Assembly (NCBI GenBank): GCA_964019695.1 | Contig: CAXHUL010000544.1 | Location: 186,001-250,000 of the forward strand | DNA: 64,000 nucleotides | Direction of reading: 5' to 3' | Source of the DNA: Loripinus fragilis | Lineage: Eukaryota; Mollusca; Bivalvia; Lucinida; Lucinidae | Shown here: positions 38,932-53,179 of the stretch, piece after piece | Numbering within the stretch: position 1 is the first letter of the stretch | How the letters are laid out: each line of letters starts with the position of its first letter | Notes under the pieces: model-generated | The model's database searches: none | What the model was told of the DNA's origin: nothing | What the model saw: only the letters and a program-made list of their open reading frames with translations | Position numbers and translations under genes: made by a program

Positions 38932-40925
38932 TTGAGTATGATAATACTTTTATAAAAGCTTCAATGAAAAGGACTAAAATCCAATGTAAAGTATCTAACT
39001 CTGGTCTGTCTATCCCTGGGGACACTTTTGGTCTGTCTATCCCTGGGAACACTTTTGAAATCTAAACTTGGGGTAAAATGCCCTCCGCCATCCATAAAAC
39101 ATATTATATGCATGTCTTATATGTGCTTTATTATTAAATTGTATGTTTTATATTTGTAAGAATAATATTCTTAAAAATCAATGAAAGGGTCTTGAATCTA
39201 TTGTTAAAGTGTTTAAGATATAAAGCAATGAAGAAGGGACACTTTACCCCCAGGGTAAATTGTCTATCCACCCCCTTCAACATATTATCACAATATTATA
39301 TAGTTTTTTATATTAAGATAAATAAGATATGTAAAATATTTAGATTAAAGAGACTTGAATCCGTTAGAAAGTGTCTAAGGGTGGTCTATCTGCCCCTAGA
39401 AACACTTTACCTTGGAGGGTGAAGTGCCCTTCCCCACCTACCTCTCCATAAAAAAAATCATTTGCATGTGTTATAAGTGCTATGTTGTTTAATTGTATGC
39501 TTTATATATTTAAAAAATCCTATAAAGGTTCAGTGAAATTAAAGGGACCGGAGTCCAACTTTTAAGTATGTAAATAATAACATGTTGTAGTGGAAGGGAG
39601 CAGTGGCACTTTACCCCAGGGTTAAGTGCACCAACCATACAATATGTTATCTGCAGTGTTTTTATATTAAGTAAAAAAAGATTTGCAAAAGGTTCAATCG
39701 ATTAAACCAGAATCCATTGTTTAATGTCTTATTCTGGTCTATCTGTCCCTGGGGACACTTTACTTTAGGGGTAAAATGCCCTTCCCCAGCCCCCTCCATC
39801 AAAAGTTTTACTTGCATGCTTATAAGTGCTTTGTTATTTAATTGTATGTTTTAGATAAGTTGAATAAGATACTTATAAAGTTTCAGTGAAAGGGACCTGA
39901 GACCATTGTTTAAGTATGTAAGTATGTAGTAGAGGGTGACACTTTACCCCGTGGTAAAGTGCCCCCCCCCCACTGCGCGCCCCATCAAACACACTGACAA
40001 AGTGTTATTGTTTTAACACTAGGTGTTTTCTGGTCACTTTAACCCCTTTATGATACAATATAAGAATCTAATCCTTACACACAATTAGATAACTTAACAC
40101 TTAAAAGACATACAAATAGTATGTTTTAAGGAGAGGAGTATTTTACCAAAAGGTAAAATTCTCTGGAGACAGATGAATTAGAGTAAGACACTGTACAATG
40201 GTACAATGGATTCAGGTCCTTTACTTTGAAACTTTACACAAATTATATCCGACTTAATATATAAAACACTAATAATAATGCAGATAGCATGTTGCAGAGA
40301 ATAAATCCAGGTTAAAGTGTCCCACTCACACCATGTTATTACTTAACACTTGTATGAATGGATTCGAATCTCTTTCGTTGAAACTTTACACAAATCTTAT
40401 GCCAATTGATAATAAAACACACACTTAAATAACAAACATTTATAAAATACATGCAAATAACATGTTGTGGGATGGACACTCTATCCCGGGGTAAATTGCC
40501 CCCCTCCCCCAGCAATGTGTCATTACTTTAATGCTTAAACGATGGATTCTGGTCCATTTCATTGAAATTTTATACGAATCTTAGTCTTACAAATATGAAA
40601 CATGCATTTTAATGACAAAAGATGTACATGACATGCAAATAATATGCTTTATGGTCGGAGGAAGGCATTTTTAACAATTTTACCCAAAGTAAAGTGTCCC
40701 TGGGGTAGACAGACCAAAGGTAGACACTCCAAATGGATTTGGTCCTTTTTGAACCTTTATACAAATCTTATCCTACCTTATATTTAAAACAAATATGATA
40801 ATTAATATAACATGTCATAAGGAGGGCACTTCGCCCTGGTGTAAAGGGTTTCCTCTCACAACATTTTATTACGTAATGAGTATATAATGGATTTGGATTC
40901 CTTTCATTGACACTTTGCACAGATC

Positions 40926-40938
40926 ATGTTGTTGGGGG
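40926..40938 (+). other. SINE target-site duplication (left)
   Basis: ATGTTGTTGGGGG, 12 of 13 identical to 41072-41084. Confidence 0.75.
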
Positions 40939-41071
40939 GAGCGCAGTGGCTCAGTGGTAGAGTGCTTGACTAGAGACCAAAGGGCCACAGGTTCGAGCCT
41001 CACCGGAGTCACTGCATTGTATAACTGAACGATTGTTGATGGGACGTAAAGAATCAAATCAAACAAACAAA
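40939..41071 (+). mobile_element. SINE (family A), short form
   Basis: GCGCAGTGGCTCAGTGGTAG (A-box like), GGTTCGAGCCTCACC (B-box like), then directly GATTGTTGATGGGACGTAAA and a CAAA tail. The middle section with AAGACACATTTA found at 8496 and 41846 is absent, so this is an internally deleted form. It sits inside the foldback composite. Confidence 0.88.
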
Positions 41072-41084
41072 ATGTTGATGGGGG
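41072..41084 (+). other. SINE target-site duplication (right)
   Basis: ATGTTGATGGGGG, 12 of 13 identical to 40926-40938. Confidence 0.75.
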
Positions 41085-41194
41085 ACACTTCCGGGGGACA
41101 AGATAGACTACAGTAGGACACTATAACCGGGATTAAAGTGTCCCCCAGGACATGATACCATGGGGCAAAGTGTCACCAGGGACGAGATACTGCA

Positions 41195-41800
41195 GGGACA
41201 AGATCAGTTAAATACACCAGGTCAAGACCAAGGTCAAAATGACCATAAATGGTACATGACACTCCACCATCTCCAGATGCATTCACTCATCAAATTTGAG
41301 ATTCATATCTCAATCAATATAGGAGATTTACTCTGGACATGATTGTTTTTAAAACGAGGTCAGATATCAAGGTTAACAAGGGCACTGGCCCCAAACTGGT
41401 ACAGACACATTACTATCCCAAGATGCATCCATCCAAAAACCAAATTTGGGATTAATATGTCAAATAGTGTAGGAGATATGCTCCTGACATGATTATTCTA
41501 TAAATTAGGTCAACGTCAAGGTCTTAGTGACCTACAAATAATATGGGACACTCTGCCATTCCAAGATGCATCCACACAACAAATTTGGGATTCCTGCCTA
41601 AAAATGAAGGAAATGTGCTCTGGACACTATTATTCTAGAAGCGATGTAATAAGTCAAGGTCAGCAAGGCCACAGTGACCCCAAAATGGTATGCGACACAT
41701 CGCCACCCAAATCATGCATCCACACACTACAATAATATGGGGAATATGGCCTGGACATGAAAGTATTAATGACGGACAGACAGACGGATTGGCATAATCA
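41195..41800 (+). repeat. Tandem repeat, about 150-bp unit (AAGGTCAAGGTCA family)
   Basis: About four units with CC(A/C)AGATGCATCCA, AAATTTGGGATT, AGGAGATATGCTC, GGACATGATTATTCTA and AAGGTCAA(G/A)GTCA. It ends ACGGACAGACAGACGGATTG. The family occurs inverted at 231-556. Confidence 0.75.
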
Positions 41801-41834
41801 AGCAAACCTTTAGCACCCCCCAAACCAGGAGACT

Positions 41835-41845
41835 AACTCTATTTG
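41835..41845 (+). other. SINE target-site duplication (left)
   Basis: AACTCTATTTG, 10 of 11 identical to 42054-42064. Confidence 0.7.
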
Positions 41846-42053
41846 TTTTGTTTGTTTGATTTGATTTGATTCTTTACGTCCCATCAATAATCTTTCAGTT
41901 AAACAGGGACGAGTATTCTTGGGTTATAACAGTACTAAGCTACTATAAATGTGTCTTGCTCAAGGACCACAACCCAGTGAAACCAATGAGGCTCAAACAC
42001 GCGGCCTCTTGGTCTCCAGTCAAGCTTTCTACCACCGAGCCACTGCGCTCCCA
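41846..42053 (-). mobile_element. SINE (family A), full-length
   Basis: On the minus strand: GGGAGCGCAGTGGCTCGGTG, GTTTGAGCCTCATTGG, AAGACACATTTATAGTAGC, GATGGGACGTAAAGAATC, CAAA-rich tail. Flanked by an 11-bp target duplication with one mismatch. Confidence 0.88.
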
Positions 42054-42064
42054 AACTGTATTTG
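42054..42064 (+). other. SINE target-site duplication (right)
   Basis: AACTGTATTTG, 10 of 11 identical to 41835-41845. Confidence 0.7.
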
Positions 42065-42089
42065 TAAAATTGGCCACACTTGTGGTTTA

Positions 42090-42960
42090 ATTCTAAATCT
42101 CTTTTTAACAAGTGTTTGTTAACAAGTATTTGTTAAGCATAGTAAAGTATTATAAAACTTTAACAAGTACTTGTTAAGCTGGCTGATGTTGTGATTTAAT
42201 TCTCCACAGAGTCACATTGAAATATTTTTTTCAGTCTCTAACAAGTATTTGTTAGCGGAAACTGTTAACAAGTATTTGTTAATCATTGAGCTGTGCAAAG
42301 GTGTTGTATTATAGAACCTTAGCAAGTCTTGTAAAACTGATCAATAGTGTGACTTAATTCTGAAGTGCTTACTTCCACAATAATAGAGCAGCTTTCATAC
42401 AAGTGTTTAGTATTTAACAAGTATTTGTTAGCGATTACTTCAAGTAATATAGAGTTAACAAGTATTTGTTAAGCATCAAGTTTTGAAAAAAGTGTTGTAT
42501 TAAAGAACTTTAACAAGTACTTGTTAACATGAAAGATCTTGGGATTTTATTCTAAATCTCTTCCTAACAAGTGCTTGTTAATACAATAATATACAGCTTT
42601 GAAATTAAGTTTTTAGTGGCTAACAATTATTTGTTAGTGGAAACTATTAACAAGTGTTTGTCAAGCATTGGGTTTGGTAAAAGTGTTGTATTAATAAAGC
42701 AGTCTTGTGACTTAATTCTAACTCTCTTTTTAACAAGTGCTTGTTAAGTCAATAATAGAACTGCTTTGAAATAGGTTTCAGTGCCTAACAAGTATTTGTT
42801 AGCGATTACTACAAGTGATTTAGAGTTAGCAAGGAGTTGTTAAGCATAGAGTTGTGTAAAAGTGTTTATTATAGAATTTTAACAAGTATTTGTTAAACTG
42901 ACTAGACCTTTGATTTGATTCTTAATATCTGCTTAACAAGTGTTTGTTAAGTCAAGAATA
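42090..42960. repeat. Array of palindrome TTAACAAGTACTTGTTAA (copy 2)
   Basis: Colinear with 1340-2150, with the same order of spacers (GAGCAGCTTTCAT, TTAAGCATCAAGTTTTG, CAATTATTTGTTAGTGG, AAGGAGTTGTTAAGCAT). Both substitutions and small indels separate the copies; most palindromes keep the arms TTAACAAG and CTTGTTAA. Confidence 0.85.
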
Positions 42961-44646
42961 TTAAACCTGTACAGTCTTTTTTGTATCAAAATTTTACAAC
43001 TTGACCACATGGAAATGGTCAAATCAAATTGGAACGTGTTTATTGCAAGAATAGAACCCAATGAGACAGAAACAGGTATTGCAAGAATAGAACCCAATGA
43101 GACAGAAACAGGTATTGCAAGAATAGAACCCAATGAGACAGAAACAGGTATTGCAAGAATAGAACCCAATGAAACAGAAACAGGTATTGCAAGAATAGAA
43201 CCTTATGAAAAAGAAAAAGGTATTGCAAGAATAGAATCCAAAGAGACAGAAACAGGTATTGCAGAAATAGAACCCAATGAGACAGAAACAGGTATTGCAA
43301 GAATAGAATGAAATGAAACAGAAATAGGTATTGCAAGAACAGAACCCAATGAGAAAGAAACAGGTATTGCAAGAAGAAAACCCATTTGAGACAGAAACAG
43401 GTATTGCAAGAATAGAACCCAATGAGACAGAAACAGGTATTGCAAGAATAGAACCCAATGAGACAGAAACAGGTATTGCAAGAATAGAACCCAATGAAAC
43501 AGAAACAGGTATTGCAAGAATAGAACCCAATGAAACAGAAACAGGTATTGCAAGAATAGAACCCAATGAAACAGAAACAGGTATTACAAGAATAGAACCC
43601 AATGAAACAGAAACAGGTATTGCAAGAATAGAACCCAATGAGACAGAAACAGGTATTGCAAGAATAGAACTCAATGAAATAGATAGATGTATTGCAAGAA
43701 TAGAACCCAATGAAACAGAAACAGGTATTACAAGAATAGAACCCAATGAAACAGAAACAGATATTGCAAGAATAGGACCCAATGAGACAGAAACAGGTAT
43801 TGCAAGAATAGAACCCAATGAGACAGAAACAGGTATTGCAAGAATAGAACCCAATAAGACAGAAACAGGTATTGCAAGAACAGAACCCAATAAAACTGAA
43901 ACAGGTATTATAAAAATAGAACACAATGAGACAGAAACAGGTATTGCAAGAATAGAACCCAATGAAACAGAAACAGGTATTGCAAGAATAGAACCCAATG
44001 AGACAGAAACAGGTATTGCAAGAATAGAACCCAATGAAACAGAAACAGGTATTGCAATAATAGAACCTAATGAAAAAGAAAAAGGTATTGCAAGAATAGA
44101 ATCCAAAGAGACAGAAACAGGTATTGCAGAAAAAGAACCCAATGAGACAGAAACAGGTATTGCAAGAATAGAATGAAATGAAACAGAAATAGGTATTGCA
44201 AGAACAGAACCCAATGAGACAGAAACAGGTATTGCAAGAATAGAACCCAATGAGACAGAAACAGGTATTGCAAGAATAGAACCTAATGAGACAGAAACAG
44301 GTATTGCAAGAATAGAACCCAATGAGAAGGAAACAGGTATTGCAAGAATAGAACCCAATGAGACTGAAACAGGTATTGCAAGAATAGAACCCAATGAAAC
44401 AGAAACAGGTATTGCAAGAATAGAACCTAATGAAAAAGAAAAAGGTATTGCAAGAATAGAATCCAAAGAGACAGAAACAGGTATTGCAAGAATAGAACCC
44501 AATGAAACAGAAACAGGTATTGCAAGAATAGAACCCAATGAGACAGAAACAGGTATTGCAAGAATAGAACCCAATAAAACAGAAACAGGTATTGCAAGAA
44601 CAGAACCCAATGAGACAGAAACAGGTATTGCAAGAATAGAACCCAA

Positions 44647-44702
44647 TGAACCCTATTCTTGCAATACCTGTTTCTGTCTCATTGGGTTCTGTTCTTGCAA
44701 TA
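44647..44702 (-). repeat. Inverted monomer segment, second copy
   Basis: Same breakpoints as 4090-4145: CAATGAACCC, inverted TATTCTTGCAATACCTG..., return at GGTATTGCAAGAATAG. Confidence 0.9.
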
Positions 44703-46848
44703 GGTATTGCAAGAATAGAATGAAATGAAACAGAAATAGGTATTGCAAGAACAGAACCCAATGAGACAGAAACAGGTATTGCAAGAATAGGACCCAATGA
44801 GACAGAAACAGGTATTGCAAGAATAGAACCAAATGAGACAGAAACAGGTATTGCAAGAATAGAACCCAATGAGACAGAAACAGGTATTGCAAGAATAGAA
44901 CCCAATGAGACAGAAACAGGTATTGCAAGAATAGAACCCAATGGAACAGAAACAGGTATTGCAAGAATAGAACCCAATGAAACAGAAACAGGTATTACAA
45001 GAATAGAACCCAATGAAACAGAAACAGGTATTGCAAGAATAGGACCCAATGAGACAGAAATAGGTATTGCAAGAATAGAACCCAATGAGACAGAAACAGG
45101 TATTGCAAGAATAGAACCCAATGAGACAGAAACAGGTATTGCAAGAATAGAACCCAATGAAACAGAAACAGGTATTGCAAGAATAGAACCTAATGAAAAA
45201 GAAAAAGGTATTGAAAGAATAGAATCCAAAGAGACAGAAACAGGTATTGCAGAAATAGAACCCAATGAGACAGAAACAGGTATTGCAAGAATAGAATGAA
45301 ATGAAACAGAAATAGGTATTGCAAGAACAGAACTCAATGAGACAGAAACAGGTATTGCAAGAATAGGACCCAATGAGACAGAAACAGGTATTGCAAGAAT
45401 AGAACCCAATGAGACAGAAACAGGTATTGCAAGAATAGAACCCAATGAGACAGAAACAGGTATTGTAAGAATAGAACCCAATGAGACAGAAACAGGTATT
45501 GCAAGAATAGAACCTAATGAGACAGAAACAGGTATTGCAAGAATAGAACCCAATGAAACAGAAACAGGTATTGCAAGAATAGAACCCAATGGGAAAGAAA
45601 CAGGTATTGCAAGAATAGAACCCAATAGAACAGAAACAGGTATTGCAAGAATGGAACCTAATGAAAAAGAAAAAGGTATTGCAAGAATAGAATCCAAAGA
45701 GACAGAAACAGGTATTGCAGAAAAGAACCCAATGAGACAGAAACAGGTATTGCAAGAATAGAATGAAATGAAACAGAAATAGGTATTGCAAGAACAGAAC
45801 CCAATGAGACAGAAACAGGTATTGCAAGAATAGGACCCAATGAGACAGAAACAGGTATTGCAAGAATAGAACCCAATGAGACAGAAACAGGTATTGCAAG
45901 AATAGAACCCAATGAGACAGAAACAGGTATTGCAAGAATAGAACCCAATGAGACAGAAACAGGTATTGCAAGAATAGAACCCAATGAAACAGAAACAGGT
46001 ATTACAAGAATAGAACCCAATGAAACAGAAACAGGTATTACAAGAATAGAACCCAATGAAACAGAAACAAGTATTGCAAGAATAGGACCCAATGAGACAG
46101 AAATAGGTATTGCAAGAATAGAACCCAATGAGACAGAAACAGGTATTGCAAGAATAGAACCCAATGAGACAGAAACAGGTATTGCAAGAATAGAACCCAA
46201 TGAAACAGAAACAGGCATTGCAAGAATAGAACCCAATGAGACAGAAACAGGTATTGCAAGAATAGAACCCAATGAGACAGAAACAGGTATTGCAAGAATA
46301 GAACCCAATGAGACAGAAACAGGTATTGCAAGAATAGAACCCAATGAAACAGAAACAGGTATTGCAAGAATAGAACCCAATGAGACAGAAACAGGTATTG
46401 CAAGAATAGAACCCAATGAGACAGAAACAGGTATTGCAAGGATAGAACCCAATGAAACAGAAACAGGTATTGCAAGAATAGAACCCAATGAGACAGAAAC
46501 AGGTATTGCAAGAATAGAAAGCAATGAAACAGAAACAGGTATTGCAAGAATAGAACCTAATGAAAAAGAAACAGGTATTGCAAGAATAGAATCCAAATAG
46601 ACAGAAACAGGTATTGCAGAAATAGAACCCAATGAGACAGAAACAGGTATTGGAAGAATAGAATGAAATGAAACAGAAATAGGTATTGAAAGAACAGAAC
46701 CCAATGAGACAGAAACAGGTATTGCAAGAATAGGACCCAATGAGACAGAAACAGGTATTGCAAGAATAGAACCCAATGAGACAGAAACAGGTATTGCAAG
46801 AATAGAACCCAATGAGACAGAAACAGGTATTGCAAGAATAGAACCCAA

Positions 46849-47532
46849 TTAAACAGAAACAGGTATTGCAAGAATAGAACCTAATGAAAAAGAAAAAGGT
46901 ATTGCAAGAATAGAATCCAAAGAGACAGAAACAGGTATTGCAGAAATAGAACCCAATGAGACAGAAACAGGTATTGCAAGACTAGAATGAAATGAAACAG
47001 AAATAGGTATTGCAAGAACAGAACCCAATGAGACAGAAACAGGTATTGCAAGAATAGGACCCAATGAGACAGAAACAGGTATTGCAAGAATAGAACCCAA
47101 TGAGACAGAAACAGGTATTGCAAGAATAGAACCCAATGAGACAAAAACAGGTATTGCAAGAATAGAACCGAATGTGACAGAAACAGGTATTGCAAGAATA
47201 GAACCCAATGAAACAGAAACAGGTATTGCAAGAATAGAACCCAATGAAACAGAAACAGGTATTACAAGCATAGAACCCAATGAAACAGAAACAGGTATTG
47301 CAAGAATAGGACCCAATGAGACAGAAATAGGTATTGCAAGAATAGAACCCAATGAGACAGAAACAGGTATTGCAAGAATTGAACCCAATGAGACAGAAAC
47401 AGGTATTGCAAGAAAAGAACCCAATAAGACAGAAACAGGTATTTCAAGAACAGAACCCAATGAGACAGAAACAGGTATTGCAAGAATAGAACCCAATGAG
47501 ACAGAAACAGGTATTGCAAGAATAGAACCCAA
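46849..47532 (+). repeat. 19-monomer (684-bp) block, first occurrence
   Basis: Runs from a unit with CCCAATTAAACAG through AATGAAAAAGAAAAAGG, GAATCCAAAGAGAC and GAATGAAATGAAAC to units with GGACCCAATGAG, GGAACCCAATAAGACAG and GTATTTCAAGAACAG. The same block starts near 51024, 53616 (one base shorter) and 61925. Confidence 0.8.
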
Positions 47533-50500
47533 TGAAACAGAAACAGGTATTGCAAGAATAGAACCTTATGAAAAAGAAAAAGGTATTGCAAGAATAGAAC
47601 CCAATGAGACAGAAACAGGTATTGCAAGAATAGAATGAAATGAAACAGAAATAGGTATTGCAAGAACAGAACCCAATGAGACAGAAACAGGTATTGCAAG
47701 AATAGGACCCAATGAGACAGAAACAGGTATTGCAAGAATAGAACCCAATGAGACAGAAACAGGTATTGCAAGAATATAACCCAATGAGACAGAAACAGGT
47801 ATTGCAAGAATAGAACCCAATGAAACAGAAACAGGTATTGCAAGAATAGAACCCAATGAGACAGAAATAGGTATTGCAAGAATAGAACCCAATGAGACAG
47901 AAACAGTTATTGCAAGAATAGAACCCAATGAGACAGAAACAGGTATTGCAAGAAAAGAACCCAATAAGACAGAAACATGTATTTCAAGAACAGAACCCAA
48001 TGAGACAGAAACAGGTATTGCAAGAATAGAACCCAATGAGACAGAAACAGGTATTGCAAGAATAGAACCCAATGAGAAGGAAACAGGTATTGCAAGAATA
48101 GAACCCAATAAGACAGAAACAGGTATTGCAAGAATAGAACCCAATGAAACAGAAACAGGTATTGCAAGAATAGAACCTAATGAGACAGAAACAGGTAATG
48201 CAAGAATAGAACCTAATGAGACAGAAACAGGTATTGCAAGAATAGAACCCAATGAGAAGGAATCAGGTATTGCAAGAATAGAACCCAATGAGACAGAAAC
48301 AGGTATTGCAAGAATAGAACCCAATGAAACAGAAACAGGTATTGCAAGAATAGAACCCAATGAGACAGAAACAGGTATTGCAAGAATAGAACCCAATGAG
48401 ACAGAAACAGGTATTGCAAGAATAGAACCTAATGAGACAGAAACAGGTATTGCAAGAATAGAACCCAATGAGAAGGAAACAGGTATTGCAAGAATAGAAC
48501 CCAATGAGACAGAAACAGGTATTGCAAGAATAGAACCCAATGAAACAGAAACAGGTATTGCAAGAATAGAACCTAATGAAAAAGAAAAAGGTATTGCATG
48601 AATAGAATCCAAAGAGACAGAAACAGGTATTGCAGAAATAGAACCCAATGAGACAGAAACAGGTATTGCAAGAATAGAATGAAATGAAACAGAAATAGGT
48701 ATTGCAAGAATAGAACCTAATGAGACCGAAACAGGTATTGCAAGAATAGAACCCAATGAGACAGAAACAGGTATTGCAAGAATAAAACCCAATGAGACAG
48801 AAACAGGTATTGCAAGAATAGAACCCAATTAAACAGAAACAGGTATTGCAAGAATAGAACCTAATGAAAAAGAAAAAGGTATTGCAAGAATAGAATCCAA
48901 AGAGACAGAAACAGGTATTGCAGAAATAGAACCCAATGAGACAGAAACAGGTATTGCAAGAATAGAATGAAATGAAACAGAAATAGGTATTGCAAGAACA
49001 GAACCCAATGAGACAGAAACAGGTATTGCAAGAATAGAACCCAATGAGACAGAAACAGGTATTGCAAGAATAGAACCCAATGAGACAGAAACAGGTATTG
49101 CAAGAATAGAACCCAATGAGACAAAAACAGGTATTGCAAGAATAGAACCCAATGAGACAGAAACAGGTATTGCAAGAATAGAACCCAATGAAACAGAAAC
49201 AGGTATTGCAAGAATAGAACCCAATGAAACAGAAACAGGTATTACAAGAATAGAACCCAATGAAACAGAAACAGGTATTGCAAGAATAGGACCCAATGAG
49301 ACAGAAATAGGTATTGCAAGAATAGAACCCAATGAGACAGAAACAGGTATTGCAAGAATTGAACCCAAAGAGACAGAAACAGGAATTGCAAAAAAAGAAC
49401 CCAATAAGACAGAAACAGGTATTTCAAGAACAGAACCCAATGAGACAGAAACAGGTATTGCAAGAATAGAACCCAATGAGACAGAAACAGGTATTGCAAG
49501 AATAGAACCCAATGAAACAGAAACAGGTATTGCAAGAATAGAATCCAAAAAGACAGAAACAGGTATTGCAAGAATAGAACCCAATGAAAGAGAAACAGGT
49601 ATTGCAAGAATAGAACCCAATGAAACAGAAACAGGTATTACAAGAATAGAACCCAATGAAACAGAAACAGGTATTGCAAGAATAGAACCCAATGAAAGAG
49701 AAACAGGTATTGCAAGAATAGAACCCAATGAGACAGAAACAGGTATTGCAAGAATAGAACCCAATGAAACAGAAACAGGTATTGCAAGAATAGAACCCAA
49801 TGAAACAGAAACAGGTATTACAAGAATAGAACCCAATGAAACAGAAACAGGTATTGCAAGAATTGAACCCAATGAGACAGAAACAGGTATTGCAAGAGTA
49901 GAACCCAATAAGACAGAAACAGGTCTTGCAAGAACAGAGCCCAATGAGACAGAAACAGGTATTGCAAGAATAGAACCCAATGAGACAGAAACTGGTATTG
50001 CAAGAATAGAACCCAATAAGACAGAAATAGGTATTGCAAGAACAGAACCCAATGAGACAGAAACAGGTATTGCAAGAATAGAACCCAATGAGACAGAAAC
50101 AGGTATTGCAAGAACAGAACCCAATGAGACAGAAACAGGTATTGCAAGAATAGAACCCAGTGAGACAGAACAGGTATTGCAAGAATAGAACCCAATGAAA
50201 CAGAATCAGGTATTGCAAGAATTGAACCCAATGAGACAGAAACAGGTATTGCAAGAATAGAACCCAATGAGACAGAAACAGGTATTGCAAGAACAGAACC
50301 CAATGAGACAGAAACAGGTATTGCAAGAATAGAACCCAATGAGACAGAAACAGGTATAGCAAGAATAGAACCCAATAAGACAGAAACAGGTATTGCAAGA
50401 ACAGAACTCAATGAGACAGAAACAAGTATTGCAAGAATAGAACCCAATGAAACAGAAACAGGTATTGCAAGAATAAAACCCAATGAAACAGAGACAGGTA

Positions 50501-50587
50501 TTGCAAGAATAGAACCCAATGAGACAGAAACAGGTATTGCAAGAATAGAACCCAATGAAACAGAAACAGGTATTGCAAGAATAGAAC

Positions 50588-53179
50588 CTAATGAAAAAGA
50601 AAAAGGTATTGCAAGAATTGAATCCAAAGAGACAGAAACAGGTATTGCAGAAATAGAACCCAATGAGACAGAAACAGGTATTGCAAGAATAGAATGAAAT
50701 GAAACAGAAATAGGTATTGCAAGAACAGAACCCAATGAGACAGAAACAGGTATTGCAAGAATATGACCCAATGAGACAGAAACAGGTATTGCAAGAATAG
50801 AACCCAATGAGACAGAAACATGTATTGCAAGAATAGAACCCAATGAGACAGAAACAGGTATTGCAAGAATAGAACCCAATGAGACAGAAACAGGTATTGC
50901 AAGAATAGAACCCAATAAGACAGAAACAGGTATTGCAAGAATAGAACCCAATGAGACAGAAACAGGTATTGCAAGAATAGAACCCAATGAGACAGAAACA
51001 GGTATTGCAAGAATAGAACCCAATTAAACAGAAACAGGTATTGCAAGAATAGAACCTAATGAAAAAGAAAAAGGTATTGCAAGAATAGAATCCAAAGAGA
51101 CAGAAACAGGTATTGCAGAAACAGAACCCAATGAGACAGAAACAGGTATTGCAAGAATAGAATGAAATGAAACAGAAATAGGTATTGCAAGAACAGAACC
51201 CAATGAGACAGAAACAGGTATTGCAAGAATAGGACCCAATGAGACAGAAACAGGTATTGCAAGAATAGAACCCAATGAGACAGAAACAGGTATTGCAAGA
51301 ATAGAACCCAATGAGACAAAAACAGGTATTGCAAGAATAGAACCCAATGAGACAGAAACAGGTATTGCAAGAATAGAACCCAATGAAACAGAAACAGGTA
51401 TTGCAAGAATAGAACCCAATGAAACAGAAACAGGTATTACAAGAATAGAACCCAATGAAACAGAAACAGGTATTGCAAGAATAGGACCCAATGAGACAGA
51501 AATAGGTATTGCAAGAATAGAACCCAATGAGACAGAAACAGGTATTGCAAGTTTTGAACCCAATGAGACAGAAACAGGTATTGCAAGAAAAGAACCCAAT
51601 AAGACAGAAACAGGTATTTCAAGAACAGAACCCAATGAGACAGAAACAGGTATTGCAAGAATAGAACCCAATGAGACAGAAACAGGTATTGCAAGAATAG
51701 AACCCAATGAAACAGAAACAGGTATTGCAAGAATAGAACCTTATGAAAAAGAAAAAGGTATTGCAAGAATAGAATCCAAAGAGACAGAAACAGGTATTGC
51801 AGAAATAGAACCCAATGAGACAGAAACAGGTATTGCAAGAATAGAATGAAATGAAACAGAAATAGGTATTGCAAGAACAGAACCCAATGAGAAGGAAACA
51901 GGTATTGCAAGAATAGAACCCAATAAGACAGAAACAGGTATTGCAAGAATAGAACCCAATGAAACAGAAACAGGTATTGCAAGAATAGAACCTAATGAGA
52001 CAGAAACAGGTAATGCAAGAATAGAACCTAATGAGACAGAAACAGGTATTGCAAGAATAGAACCCAATGAGAAGGAAACAGGTATTGCAAGAATAGAACC
52101 CAATGAGACAGAAACAGGTATTGCAAGAATAGAACCTAATGAAACAGAAACAGGTATTGCAAGAATAGAACCCAATGAGACAGAAACAGGTATTGCAAGA
52201 ATAGAACCCAATGAGACAGAAACAGGTATTGCAAGAATAGAACCTAATGAGACAGAAACAGGTATTGCAAGAATAGAACCCAATGAGAGGGAAACAGGTA
52301 TTGCAAGAATATAACCCAATGAGACAGAAACAGGTATTGCAAGAATAGAACCCAATGAAACAGAAACAGGTATTGCAAGAATAGAACCTAATGAAAAAGA
52401 AAAAGGTATTGCATGAATAGAATCCAAAGAGACAGAAACAGGTATTGCAGAAATAGAACCCAATGAGACAGAAACAGGTATTGCAAGAATAGAATGAAAT
52501 GAAACAGAAATAGGTATTGCAAGAATAGAACCTAATGAGACCGAAACAGGTATTGCAAGAATAGAACCCAATGAGACAGAAACAGGTATTGCAAGAATAG
52601 AACCCAATGAGACAGAAACAGGTATTGCAAGAATAGAACCCAATTAAACAGAAACAGGTATTGCAAGAATAGAACCTAATGAAAAAGAAAAAGGTATTGC
52701 AAGAATAGAATCCAAAGAGACAGAAACAGGTATTGCAGAAATAGAACCCAATGAGACAGAAACAGGTATTGCAAGAATAGAATGAAATGAAACAGAAATA
52801 GGTATTGCAAGAACAGAACCCAATGAGACAGAAACAGGTATTGCAAGAATAGAACCCAATGAGACAGAAACAGGTATTGCAAGAACAGAACCCAATGAGA
52901 CAGAAACAGGTATTGCAAGAATAGAACCCAATGAGACAGAAACAGGTATAGCAAGAAAAGAACCCAATAAGACAGAAACAGGTATTGCAAGAACAGAACT
53001 CAATGAGACAGAAACAGGTATTGCAAGAATAGAACCCAATGAAACAGAAACAGGTATTGCAAGAATAGAACCCAATGAAACAGAGACAGGTATTGCAAGA
53101 ATAGAACCCAATGAGACAGAAACAGAAATTGCAAGAATAGAACCCAATGAAACAGAAAGAGGTATTGCAAGAATAGAAC
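50588..53179 (+). repeat. 2.59-kb higher-order repeat, unit 1
   Basis: The stretch 50588 to about 52800 is repeated at 53180 to about 55380, shifted by 2591-2592 bp, that is 72 monomers (less one base after a deletion at about 53818). Shared markers include GAATATGACCCAATG, CATGTATTGC and GTAATGCAAG. Confidence 0.8.

Larger units (their letters stand above)
38125..41190. mobile_element. Foldback composite of TTTACCCC-hairpin units
   Basis: Units of about 150-230 bp each contain a hairpin of the type GGGACACTTTACCCC...GGGGTAAAGTGCCCC, at about 38330, 39240, 39405, 39608, 39755, 39937, 40139, 40471 and others. From 38125 to about 39990 the spacer reads forward (TCTGGTCTATCTGTCCCTGG, GTATGTTTTATAT, AAGTTTCAGTGAAAGGGAC); from about 40020 it reads inverted (CTTTGAAACTTTACACAAAT, ATAAAACAC). 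The block therefore is one large inverted repeat with its turn near 40000. Outer ends near 38130 (CTTGTCCCCAGGGAAAAGAC) and 41190 resemble each other in inverse. No coding capacity is seen. Confidence 0.72.

Noticed and set aside
40939..41071. tRNA gene (A-box and B-box present)
   Set aside because: The boxes belong to SINEs with a CAAA tail and target duplications; no intact cloverleaf with acceptor stem pairing can be drawn.
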